This document shows, one piece after another, positions 50,558-60,026 of a stretch of 64,000 bases of DNA. This stretch comes from Rhynchopus euleeides (taxonomy: Eukaryota; Euglenozoa; Diplonemea; Diplonemida; Diplonemidae). Where the stretch lies: assembly GCA_963210315.1 (NCBI GenBank), contig OY723321.1:434001-498000 (forward strand). Reading direction: 5' to 3'. Under the pieces are notes generated by a model. The model worked only from the letters and a program-made list of their open reading frames with translations, ran no database searches and was not told the DNA's origin. Made by a program: the position numbers and the translations under genes. Every line of letters begins with the position of its first letter. The stretch's first letter is position 1.

Positions 50558-53500
50558 CTACGTCACAGCGGAGGCCCCACTCGGGTTAGAGTGTGGGGCC
50601 AACTCAGTGCCACTCCGGGGAGGAGGGCGTGCAGCATAGCCAGCGTGGTGTGTGTGGCAGCAATGTGTTAGTGATTTGCCATCGCTGTAGCAGTCACCGC
50701 ATCGGTCCATGCTGTGGCGTTTGCAGAAGCCCATAGTGACCGGGAGCCCGTCCCCCTCTTTGTGGTGGTTGCGGCAGCACACCTCCTCTGGGAGGCGTCG
50801 CTTTTGGCATGCCGAGCAACGGGGCTTCCAATGCAACTTGCAGGCAAGCACCTTTGCGTTCCTCCTGGCACCAGGGGGGGCAGTACGGGGGGCAGCGCCC
50901 CTCCGCTCCCATGGGCGTCCCACCCGGCTGTTGGCCTGCCGACCGCGCGCCGCCCACTGCTGGGCCGGCTGCTGCCAGCCCTCTGGGTAGTGCGGCTGTG
51001 GGGCGAAGGTGGCGGCCCACGCCATTCCGCGGTCATGGAATACCGTATCTTGCCGGCTGTGGACTGGCTCAGCCAGGTGTGCTTGGAGGCTGCGCATCAC
51101 CGATTCAGTGGCAGGGTTCAGTTGGGCCCTCCTCGACAGGCCCGCCGCCACAGTTCCGCCGAGAGCCGTGAGGACCGTTGAGTTGGCAGCATGACCGCAA
51201 TGCCAGGGCCCTTTGCCCACTTTCGTCACCATACTGCAGAGTCCTTTCAGCGAGGCGGCTTTCCCTAGGATACTGCTCTGGAACACCGTGAGGTCCTGCT
51301 GGAGCTTCTGCCGCGAGGCCCCCAGCCTTTCAGCCTCATCCATCGCGGCGTTGCTGAGGGCGTCAGCATCGGTGTTGGATTCCCTCTTCACATGCTCATA
51401 CGTGAGAGTGAACCTCGGTTGGAGGTCCGCAGCCAGCGCGGACGTGCTGAGGAAAAGAGGACGGAGGGCGGCATCCCGGCACAGGGATTCCCCTCGGAGC
51501 TGCCGCAGCACCACCTGGGAGTCGCCTCGCACTGTGACTGGGCCCTCAGGGGCATCGCCCCTCTCGAGGAGGCGCAGGCCTGCTCGTAGCGCCTCGTACT
51601 CAGCAATGTTGTTGCTACGCACGTTCAGCAGCGGGAGCACTTTCTCTGAGACCTTGCAGCCGTCTTGGTACAGCACCGCCCCTGCCCCCGCCACAGCGAA
51701 GGGGGTGCCGTTGTCGCGCGCGCCACCGTCAAAGTACAGGGTGAGCCCCGGGGCCGTGTCTGCAGGAATGCGCGGGCGGGCCTCCCTCGCACCCTTCTTA
51801 TTCGGGTCCACGTGGGTAGGGGGGCGGATGCGGCGTGTCACGGTGTCTGGGAGGGTGAGGCCCGTCGACAGCTCGAAGTCCACGGCTAGCTCCATCAGGG
51901 TCACAGTTTGCTCACCCCCCTGCGGTCCCCACTTCAGGCCCCTTAGCCAGTCGCAGAGAGCCACCCACATGCCTGGGGGCCGCTTGCCCCACGTCTGCTT
52001 GACTTCGGATGGCGCCAGTGCAGGGATGCAGGCACTCTCGGGGGTGGGGGTGCTCCACTCCCAGGGGTAGACTGTAGTGCGGTGGTGGCGTACAGAGCGG
52101 TCGAGCAGCCCGTCCTTCTCCTGTCGCGCCGCCAAGACTGCGATGAAGTAGCGGTGCAGCTGCGCCACGGTGGTGATTCTGTCAGCAAAAGACATGGGCA
52201 GCGGCTGCTCGTTCTCCGGAACGCCGTATCTGTACACGGGCGCTACCCCACACTGCGCCAGGCATGCCGGCCAGGCAGTTCGGTCCCTCGCTGCTACGGG
52301 GTGTTTCTGGCGGACCGGCTCCCATGCCGCGCAGTCCCACCATAGGTGCGACACCGTCTCCGGGGCCCCAGCTGTGCAGTACCGGCACACCTCCCCCAGG
52401 CCCGTGCGCCCTCGGGCAGGCACCGCCCCTGCAATGACAGAGCGGAGGAGGCCTCGCTGGTATCCCGTAATTGCGGCGCCCTCCCCCTCCAGGACGCAAC
52501 GTGTCACCCTTCCGTCAATGCCGTGCTCTGCTCCTTGGAAGTCCTCTCTGCGTTCAGCCAGCTTCCCCGCCGTGGCGTTTCGCAGGGTTTGGCGGAGGTC
52601 GTGCGCGAAGATCGCCCAGGCGCTCGGCGTTGCTGCAACAGGGTCGAAGGTGACAGCGCGACCAGCCTCGTCCGTGTAGGCCAGGGTGGTCGCCGTACTC
52701 CAGCGCCATCCTATCCCTTGCAGGGCAGCCCAGAAGAGCGCAAGGGGGCCTGTCCCCTCAAGCCTCTCTTTGCTCCCCCATGCTTCCTCGGACAGCACCC
52801 TGCTGTGGCCCCACTTTTTGATCTGCTTGGCCCACGTGGTGATCTGCCGGTAGGGAGGAGCGATAGCGGGGTCCACCCGGTGCGCCTGATGGAGGACACA
52901 CAGCACGATCTCTTGCGCTCTGCGTGGTGGGCCAGACCAGAGCGCGGCGACGAAGAGGCCCCTCCATCGCCTGATGGCCTTGCTGTCCCAACGAGTTACG
53001 AGGGCATCGTAATACAGCCGTGCCCCCGCCGTCATCGCAGCCGCCTGCCCTTTCCATTGCACCGGCAGGGGCAGCGCTGAGGTTCTGCGGAGGTTCTGCT
53101 GCGCCCCCTCTTTCCGACGGGCGATGCGCTCGGACTGGGGCGCTGTGCGCCCTTCCCTGATCAGGCGCGCGTGCAGCATGGCCCCGAGACAGTCAAAGCT
53201 GTTGCGTTGCCGGAGGGGAGTGGCCTCGCCGTCCCTCGCCCGGTACATGATCCGGAGCGGCCCGGGGGATGTTGAGAACACGTGGGACTTAATTTCTGCG
53301 CAAATAGCCATCCCGGTGTCGTGAGAGAAATCCGCAGAGTCGTTCACCACCTCTTGTAGGACCTCCGGACTGGAGGCTGTGGCGTACACATCGTCGACGA
53401 AGGATAGCGCCCTCGTGTCCTGCCGGTGTTCGACCATCCGCATCCACACACCCACCAGCACGTTAATCAGCACGACACTGATGGGGCAGCCCTGCATGAT

Positions 53501-54817
53501 GCCGTTGGTAGGCAGGAAGCCTTCTCCGATGGTGCCACTCGCCCGGAAGTGCCGCTGCATCGTCCTGTACGCTGCTCGCAGGGTGCGCAGGACACGGGTG
53601 TCGAATCCGAGCTCCGCAGCCAGGCGGAAGGTGAGGTCGATAGGCACCGTGTCGAAGCACTTCTTGAAGTCAAGGGCGACTCCGTGCAGCGGTCGCCCCG
53701 TGAGGTGGGCCTCTTCGATGCGTGCCGCCAGGTGCCAGATGAGGTCCTCTGCACCGTGGCCAGGCCGGCAGCCGTGCAGGTCCTCCGGTGCGATGGTCTC
53801 CAACCACTTCAGTGCCGGTTTCACCCGGATCGCTGCCCACACTCTATACAGCACAGGGGTGATACTGATGGGGCGCTGCGATAGAGGCTCGCCTGAGCTG
53901 CCAGGCTTGGGGATGAGGCAGATCATGGCATGCATTAACTGTTCCGGCCACTCGCCCGATCGTTCGACCTCGTTGAACACCTCCGCAAAGAGCTTGAGGA
54001 GTTCGTGTGGGAGTTGTCTCAGTTCGTGGACCCTCCAGCCGTGCAGGCCCGGTGAGGTGGACGTGGACATCTTGGCCAGGGCCTTCCCGACGTCTTCTGC
54101 TGTGATGGTCTTGCACTCCATGTCAGCCGTCTCGGGGAGAAAGCGGAGGTATCTCTGGCGGAAGGTGTCCCACCGGGGCTCGGGCGTTGTCGCGTACTTG
54201 CGGAAATATCCCCCCCACGCCGTGTCGCTTCTCAGCAGCTCGTCCGCCTCCTTGGGGCAGGCCGTGAAGGACCCATCTTCGCGCCGCATGAAGGTGGCTG
54301 GGGCGCAGAAACGATCTGCGAGGTACGCAAACACCTGCCCTGCCTCGTATGTCCAAGCCTTCTGCATCCTCGCCTTCCAGGTGCGGATTCTCGCTTCGCG
54401 GAGCCTGTCAAACATGCCCCTCTGCGACCCCTCCAAGACGATGAGGGCCTGCTCCAGAATCTCCAGGTCTGGCAGCTGCGAGGTTGTGTTCGCCAGCGCC
54501 GCTTGCAGCCCCTGGGGGAGGCCGCCCTCCCTTAGGCGCTTCTTCGCGGCGTTCCAGGCGTGCTCCTCCCCGTTCGTGAGGCCGTATGGTTTTTCTGCCT
54601 GCAGGCGTTTGAGGCCTTCTTTGACCAGGCATCGAATGTTCCCTAGCAGCCCGTCCTTCGCCCGGGTGTTCATGTCTCCTGCCCCCCGTGCAGAAGCGGG
54701 ATGGTGCTTGGTAGCCGTCCGCGACCACTGCATACGGTAGCCCTCCGCCCTGCCCGTGTAGGCCGCTTCCTGTCTCTCCAGGTGGCCCACATGGACACGC
54801 TTCAGGGAAGGAGTGTG
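50558..54817 (-). CDS. 5'-truncated LINE ORF2 with reverse transcriptase and RNase H
   Basis: About 1420 residues, open to the stop at 50558. It starts between endonuclease and RT (HLERQEAAYTGRAEGYRMQW), so no endonuclease and no ORF1 are present; sequence above about 54817 is unrelated low-complexity. RT motifs: STSPGLHGWRVHEL, CLIPKPG, GVALDFKKCFDTV, GIMQGCPIS and FVDD (catalytic, V replacing the more usual A). A finger CRYCTAGAPETVSHLWWDC follows. RNase H is complete: LTLYFDGGARDNG, NIAEYEALRAGL, VRGDSQVVL and RESNTDADALSNAAMDE supply the four acidic residues. The C-terminus carries the same Cys/His module as the other LINEs (CKLHWKPRCSAC ... CCRNHHKEGDGL ... RCGDC ... CCHTHHAG). Confidence 0.85.
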   Translation of the reverse strand, partial: HTPSLKRVHVGHLERQEAAYTGRAEGYRMQWSRTATKHHPASARGAGDMNTRAKDGLLGNIRCLVKEGLKRLQAEKPYGLTNGEEHAWNAAKKRLREGGLPQGLQAALANTTSQLPDLEILEQALIVLEGSQRGMFDRLREARIRTWKARMQKAWTYEAGQVFAYLADRFCAPATFMRREDGSFTACPKEADELLRSDTAWGGYFRKYATTPEPRWDTFRQRYLRFLPETADMECKTITAEDVGKALAKMSTSTSPGLHGWRVHELRQLPHELLKLFAEVFNEVERSGEWPEQLMHAMICLIPKPGSSGEPLSQRPISITPVLYRVWAAIRVKPALKWLETIAPEDLHGCRPGHGAEDLIWHLAARIEEAHLTGRPLHGVALDFKKCFDTVPIDLTFRLAAELGFDTRVLRTLRAAYRTMQRHFRASGTIGEGFLPTNGIMQGCPISVVLINVLVGVWMRMVEHRQDTRALSFVDDVYATASSPEVLQEVVNDSADFSHDTGMAICAEIKSHVFSTSPGPLRIMYRARDGEATPLRQRNSFDCLGAMLHARLIREGRTAPQSERIARRKEGAQQNLRRTSALPLPVQWKGQAAAMTAGARLYYDALVTRWDSKAIRRWRGLFVAALWSGPPRRAQEIVLCVLHQAHRVDPAIAPPYRQITTWAKQIKKWGHSRVLSEEAWGSKERLEGTGPLALFWAALQGIGWRWSTATTLAYTDEAGRAVTFDPVAATPSAWAIFAHDLRQTLRNATAGKLAERREDFQGAEHGIDGRVTRCVLEGEGAAITGYQRGLLRSVIAGAVPARGRTGLGEVCRYCTAGAPETVSHLWWDCAAWEPVRQKHPVAARDRTAWPACLAQCGVAPVYRYGVPENEQPLPMSFADRITTVAQLHRYFIAVLAARQEKDGLLDRSVRHHRTTVYPWEWSTPTPESACIPALAPSEVKQTWGKRPPGMWVALCDWLRGLKWGPQGGEQTVTLMELAVDFELSTGLTLPDTVTRRIRPPTHVDPNKKGAREARPRIPADTAPGLTLYFDGGARDNGTPFAVAGAGAVLYQDGCKVSEKVLPLLNVRSNNIAEYEALRAGLRLLERGDAPEGPVTVRGDSQVVLRQLRGESLCRDAALRPLFLSTSALAADLQPRFTLTYEHVKRESNTDADALSNAAMDEAERLGASRQKLQQDLTVFQSSILGKAASLKGLCSMVTKVGKGPWHCGHAANSTVLTALGGTVAAGLSRRAQLNPATESVMRSLQAHLAEPVHSRQDTVFHDRGMAWAATFAPQPHYPEGWQQPAQQWAARGRQANSRVGRPWERRGAAPRTAPPGARRNAKVLACKLHWKPRCSACQKRRLPEEVCCRNHHKEGDGLPVTMGFCKRHSMDRCGDCYSDGKSLTHCCHTHHAGYAARPPPRSGTELAPHSNPSGASAVT

Positions 54818-56189
54818 CGTGTGTGTGGGAAGGGGGGAGAGGAACGGCGGATACGGGTTTAAAAAATAAGGCGAGTCGCGTTTTTTGGGCACACGCCCCC
54901 CCCCCCCCCCACCCCACCCCAACCCACCTGCAAGTACCGCCTGCCAGATAATCAGGCGGCGCTTCCACAAGCCGCAGAGAAAAATATCGATGCGGCCAAA
55001 AAAAACAATGCCCCAATGCCGGCTATTTGGAACGGGGAAGGAGGGGGGGGAGCACCACCCCCACCACCCCCAGCCAAGAGTGGTACTGATCCTTCAGATA
55101 TCCAGTTTTGGCTGTACGTTCTTGGCAGACCCCAGTCCTCAGAGGCCGCAGAAGCAAAGCAATCGGACCTGCTTACCAGCCTCACCAAGGCAGCCCCCTT
55201 GGTGAGGGGGGGGGGGGGCGAGATTCGGTATTTTCAGCATTTTGAATGGAGGAACTCACCAAGATGACGCGAGAAGAAGGGCACGATATGTTGGGGAAAT
55301 GTTTGCAAATGGGTGATCTTTTTCTGTCTGAAGAAGTTGAGTGGTACGTGAAGGAAAAGGGAGCAGTCAAAAATAGAGGCGATGGGGGTGGGGGGGGGGG
55401 GGGTGGGGGGGCTGTGTGGTTGCAAATTCAAACCAGATATGCTAGCAAATCGGGAAATCGACAGTATACGACATTCGAGATGGAGAAGAGAAAGAAGCAA
55501 AAAAAATGAACACTGTACCACATAAACCAGCAGAAAAAAAATCACACCCAAGGGTATCGGGGGGAAACGGGTTGAGGGGGGGGGGAAGAGAAAAGAGACA
55601 GCAAAACAATAAGGATATATAGGTGGTTCAAGTCGAAGAATTGGGACTGAACGTCCCCCCTCCCCCCCAAACCCGCCCCACTCTCCTGGACACCGCACTT
55701 CTTTTTACACACGCCCCCTCCCCCACAACCTCGTGCTCAGTATCACACTCCGGGAACACACACTTCACGACCTCCGGAGCGCAGAGGAACTCCTGCATGA
55801 ATGCCGGCACCTTCGTGACTCTCAGCGACTCCCACTCAATCTCCTTCGCCTTGAAGAGAGAGCGGGTAGACATATTGCGCACAAGCGGTAGTTTTTGTTT
55901 GTGCGCTGGTTCGTTACCTGTGGGGTACATGGGTGAACACATGCGCTGCCAACAGTCTTCTTTGCTAGAGACCAGGAGCCTGGTTAGCGCAAAAAAATAG
56001 ATGCGTTCTTCGTGCTGCCCCTGCCACTCTCTCTGAACACACTCACTCGCGCTGCGAAAAAGAATGCATCACCAGCCCTGTTCTAGCAAACTCGCTCCCC
56101 CCCTCCCCCCCCCCCCTCCAAATCACACCTGAAGCAAAAGGCATACACACAACATGACACGAAAGAAGCCTCACTTTTACCCCCAAGCT
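54818..56189. other. Non-coding stretch
   Basis: C run at 54897-54910, G runs at 55208-55219 and 55388-55408. No gene seen. The right end is the 3' flank of the CCCH gene. Confidence 0.5.
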
Positions 56190-57653
56190 TTACGCTGGGG
56201 ATGACACGCTGGAAATTCCCGGAGAGGCGCTGCTGTCTGCGTTCGTCTCACACGGGGAGAACTGAGCCTGGTTGTGGGCAGCAGCCGCGGGCATCCCCTG
56301 CTGCTGGTGCTGCTGGTGCTGCTGCTGCTTCATCCCGACACGCGGGGAGACACCCATGAGCATCCTCCGCTTCGCTGCAGCGCCCTTCGCGCTGGTGGGC
56401 GTGCCGTGGACAAACTCACGCAGCTGCTCGAAGGACAGCACACCTTCCACCAGCTCTCCCGAAGGCCCAGCAGTGGGGCTCATGAACACAACGCCTGTCG
56501 GCGTGATACTCTTCACAACAGGCGCCGCCGCGGGGGCCGCCGGGATGGCCACTGCCTGCTTGGCAAACGCACGCCGGGCCGCAAGCCCAGGGCCTCCGCC
56601 AGCTTTCGACGGAGACCCCGCCTGCCCTGCAGCGGCGTGCCGCATGCGGTGTGCCGGGGAGGGCGGCAGCCCAGCCAGGAGGTCCCTCGCGCTGTCGGCA
56701 GGCTCGTCGCCCTTCAGCGACCCGTGCCTGCTGCGGGTGCGGATCGCACCCGCCTTGGTGCTGGCGGGGGTGGGGGGGTCCGACACGCAGCCCAGCCCCG
56801 CCATGCGCAGCATCTCCATCAGCTCCGCCGTGTCCGTCGTGACGGGGGACTCCGGGGGGGGCTTCATGACGTAGTCCCGCAGGGCGGCCAGCAGTGCGTT
56901 GGGGGAGGCAGGCGGGGTGGCCTCCGGGGAGGCGAGGGGTGGCATGAACTCCTCCATCTGCATGTCGAGGGCGGCGGAGTGGGACTTCTTCTTGTGGACG
57001 TGGAGGAAGGCGCACTGCAGCCCGTTGGGGCAGATGTTCTGCAGGAAGGATGCGCAGCGGGCAACCGTCGAGCTCGCCAGCTTCCACTTCCGCTGGCAGA
57101 GCCGGCAGCGCAGGATCTTGCTCCCCTTCCGGGTGCGCACGTCATCCCAGTCGTTGTGGAGGCACGGGCGTGACACCGACGGCGCACCACCCGGCTGGCA
57201 GTCCGGCTCCAGGATACCCTCCTCCGGATCCTCCGGCGCCGGCGGGTCCGACAGCGGCGGCGGCATCGGCTGCGGGGGGTGGACCACATTGGTCTTCGTG
57301 TGGTGTTTGTGGATGAGCTGCTGCTGCACGGCACCCCCCTGCCCAGGCTGCACCGACTGCGGCGGGGGCACAGCGTGCTGCGCAGGGAGGTTGTACGCCT
57401 CAGGTGGGGTCTGGGCGTACGGCGTGTGGGTGTGCTGCTGCTGCGGTGCCTGGGGGAGCTGTGCAGTGGCGAGCTGCTGCGGCTGTGCCTGCTGGGGTGC
57501 AGCCTGCACAGCGGGCTGCTGTGGCTGCATGGAGAACGCCTGCGGCTGGAACTGCATCGGCATCTGCATCTGGTACTGCAGCTGCTGCATCTGCTGCGGG
57601 TGGAGCTGTGCCTGCATGATGCTCGGGTGTGCGCTCATCCGCGGCACAGTCAT
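56190..57653 (-). CDS. CCCH zinc-finger protein with preceding H-DW-R-RCxxC motif
   Basis: 487 residues from ATG 57651-57653 (MTVPRMSAHPSIMQAQLH). The first 160 residues are Gln/Pro/Met-rich. Near residues 170-215 is CLHNDWDDVRTRKGSKILRC, then RLCQRKWKL, a small Cys/His unit, immediately followed by RCASFLQNICPNGLQCAFLH: Cys-x7-Cys-x5-Cys-x3-His, a standard CCCH finger, with a basic HKKKSH after it. CCCH fingers usually bind RNA, so a role in mRNA control is likely. The rest is disordered, with a helix near LSFEQLREFVHGTP and a late poly-Q/His stretch. The frame is open 77 codons upstream of the ATG, but that part lacks a start. It looks single-exon; the two genes that follow share strand and style. 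Confidence 0.7.
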   Translation of the reverse strand: MTVPRMSAHPSIMQAQLHPQQMQQLQYQMQMPMQFQPQAFSMQPQQPAVQAAPQQAQPQQLATAQLPQAPQQQHTHTPYAQTPPEAYNLPAQHAVPPPQSVQPGQGGAVQQQLIHKHHTKTNVVHPPQPMPPPLSDPPAPEDPEEGILEPDCQPGGAPSVSRPCLHNDWDDVRTRKGSKILRCRLCQRKWKLASSTVARCASFLQNICPNGLQCAFLHVHKKKSHSAALDMQMEEFMPPLASPEATPPASPNALLAALRDYVMKPPPESPVTTDTAELMEMLRMAGLGCVSDPPTPASTKAGAIRTRSRHGSLKGDEPADSARDLLAGLPPSPAHRMRHAAAGQAGSPSKAGGGPGLAARRAFAKQAVAIPAAPAAAPVVKSITPTGVVFMSPTAGPSGELVEGVLSFEQLREFVHGTPTSAKGAAAKRRMLMGVSPRVGMKQQQHQQHQQQGMPAAAAHNQAQFSPCETNADSSASPGISSVSSPA

Positions 57654-58260
57654 GAGGTTCACGGAGCTAATTGTAACGTCTTCTTCCCCTCCCCTCACTT
57701 GGCCCTGTCTCCCCTCTCCCTCTCCCGCTCCCGTCCCGACCGCCTGGAGGTGCTTTCGAAACTCTGTTCCTCCGGCAGGGGGGGGTGGGGGGGCGGCGGC
57801 TGCGATAGAGAAGAAAAGTGTACGGCGTGTGATTATCTGCCTCTCTGCGGTTGCGCGTCGCCTTGCTGTATAGTATACCCTCACACGAGCTTGCTTCGAA
57901 CGGGGGAAGAGTTCGGTTCGATACAGGCTCTACCCGACCCTGCAGATGGTGGTGGTGGATGTGGAGCTCCACAAAGCTCAGGTCAAACCAAGCGGGTGAG
58001 GCAACCATCAAAATAAGACAACCCAGGCAGTAGCTGGGTGGGGAGGTGGGGGGGTGAGGGTGGGGTTGGGCCGCTCCCGTTTCTTCCGCACTACACAGTG
58101 CCGCGTGCCGCACACATCTGGCAAACGAAATAAAAAGATCTACGTACACTACATCGAAGGGCGAGGGAAAAAAAGAAACAGCATCGATATTGGGGATAGG
58201 ATTGTTACAAATGAGGCAGCCACTGCGTTGCGCACGCCCCGACGCCCCAACCCCACGCCA
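57654..58260. other. Spacer between CCCH gene and coiled-coil gene
   Basis: 5' flank of the CCCH gene (C-rich 57690-57770) and 3' flank of the coiled-coil gene. No other gene seen. Confidence 0.5.
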
Positions 58261-59580
58261 CTATGAGAGAGACATAGACTGGCGAGAAGCAGAACGCACA
58301 GACGCGGCGACCAGACTCTTGTGAATGGCTGCCGACTGGTAGCCCTGATACACATTGGGGGATTGCGAGGGGATGAACGAGGGGTACGCCGGCAGCGTCT
58401 CGCGGATGCGCTCCTCCACCACATGGCGTGCCGAGGCCTCCGACATCAGCTGCGACTCCGTTACAAGCCGCTTCTCCTTCTCGATGGACAGCTGCTGCTG
58501 CTTCGACTGCAGCTGCAGGTGCTTCAGCGCCGCCTCCTTCTGCGACTCCAGCGCACGCAGCTCGGATGCCGTTGCGCTCTGCGCAGACTCCTGCACAATC
58601 TTCTCCGCACGGAGACACTGCATCTCTGCCGCCTCGCGGTTCTGCCTCTCCTGTGCCAGGCACCGCTGCAGGTCGAGGATACGCTCCTCAAGCTCCCCTA
58701 TGGCGATCTTCAGCATCGCACGCTCGCGGGCATGCGTCTCCCCTGCCTCATCCGCCGCAATGCCCTGTGCCTGGAGGTTCTGCTCGCGCACCTTAAAGTC
58801 CTCCATCAGCTTTGCCGTGACACCCTTCTGCTTCACGTTGTCATCCTGAGCCTCCTGGAGCCGGCGCTGCGTCTCCATGAGCCGCTCGGCTGTCTCGCGG
58901 CTCGCGCGGCGCTCCTCCTCCAGCAGGCGCTGCATGTCAGCCACCTGCTCCTGCACGATGGCGACAGCATCCTGCGTATCCTGGCTCATCTGCCCGAGGC
59001 GTTCACCACCCAGCTGCCGCTCGGCCTGGATGGCCCCCATGTGGTCCTCCTCGCGTGACTTCATGCGCTGCATGTGCTCCTCACGCTCTGCCTGCAGCTT
59101 CTGGCGGAGCTCAGATGTCTCCGCGTCCTTCTCCAGCAGGCGTGCCTCGTAGGAAGCACGCACCTGGGCCAGGGATTCCTGCCCCTGCCTCAGGCAGGTG
59201 GCGTGTGCCGCCTCTTCGTCGTTCACCCGGCGGGCCAGCACCGCAACCTCCTGCTGTGCCTTCTGGTATTCACTGGTGGCTTCGTGCAGTGCGGCAGACA
59301 GGATGTCCCTCTCGTCCTGCAGCGTCCGCAGCGCCACGTCCACCTCAGGAAGCGGTGGGTGGTGGTGCGGCACGCCCATCTGGTAGGCAGGCATGATGCC
59401 GACAGGCGGCGGGGGGCGTTCGTCCACCTGGCGCCTGGGGGACGCGGCCCGGCCGGGGTAGACCGGGGGGGTGGGGAGGGCCGCAGCGGCCAGGCCCGCC
59501 TCACGGATGGGCGACATGGATGCCTTTGTGGGGCGTGGCAGGGCCGACGGTGGGGGGAGCTCCCCCGGTTGGAACAGCAT
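58261..59580 (-). CDS. Coiled-coil protein
   Basis: 439 residues from ATG 59578-59580 (MLFQPGELPPPSALPRPTKA). A Pro-rich head of about 90 residues is followed by an almost unbroken coiled coil from about 95 to 400: LRTLQDERDILSAALHEATS, LLEKDAETSELRQKLQAERE, MQRLLEEERRASRETAERLM, LEERILDLQRCLAQERQ, LQLQSKQQQLSIEKEK. The tail is Ser-rich (PSFIPSQSPNVYQGYQSAA). No motor, SMC hinge or membrane segment is seen, so a structural, cytoskeletal or centrosome-type role is possible but unproved. On the minus strand just before the ATG is CCCTCCCGCAG, which could be a 3' splice site of a 5' UTR intron. Confidence 0.7.
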   Translation of the reverse strand: MLFQPGELPPPSALPRPTKASMSPIREAGLAAAALPTPPVYPGRAASPRRQVDERPPPPVGIMPAYQMGVPHHHPPLPEVDVALRTLQDERDILSAALHEATSEYQKAQQEVAVLARRVNDEEAAHATCLRQGQESLAQVRASYEARLLEKDAETSELRQKLQAEREEHMQRMKSREEDHMGAIQAERQLGGERLGQMSQDTQDAVAIVQEQVADMQRLLEEERRASRETAERLMETQRRLQEAQDDNVKQKGVTAKLMEDFKVREQNLQAQGIAADEAGETHARERAMLKIAIGELEERILDLQRCLAQERQNREAAEMQCLRAEKIVQESAQSATASELRALESQKEAALKHLQLQSKQQQLSIEKEKRLVTESQLMSEASARHVVEERIRETLPAYPSFIPSQSPNVYQGYQSAAIHKSLVAASVRSASRQSMSLS

Positions 59581-60026
59581 TGCCCTGGCCCTTGTCTGCG
59601 GGAGGGGGTGTGTGTTTGTGAGGGTGGTTGGTGTTGTGAGTAGGGCGGTTGGCCCTTCAGAGCCTCTGTGGGTGGCACACCGTGGCACCTGCGGCAAAGA
59701 GCTCAAGAGGCAAAGGCGTTCTCTTTGCAAACGGGTGTGTGTTGCGTTCAATGCGTCGCACGAAGTGTGTCAGTGGGAAGTCAGTTGACATAGTCGCACA
59801 GGGCTGTGGTGCGCTGGTTAGAACAAATGTAGGGTTAGGTTGTCATCATGTGTCGCGGCTTGCTGAAAGCCTTCGGGCAGGCACCGGTGAGGGCTGCACG
59901 AGCAGTGATTATCAGTAGTGCTGGGTGTCGGGGGTGGTCGGGGTGTGGGCTGGGGCTGCCGGGCTTGTTGCATTGTTAACGAATCTAGGAGCATGACAAG
60001 CGAACAAGAGATAATCACAAGAGGGC
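59581..60026. other. Spacer, probable promoter region of coiled-coil gene
   Basis: No gene seen; the left half is presumably the 5' UTR and promoter of the minus-strand coiled-coil gene. Confidence 0.45.
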
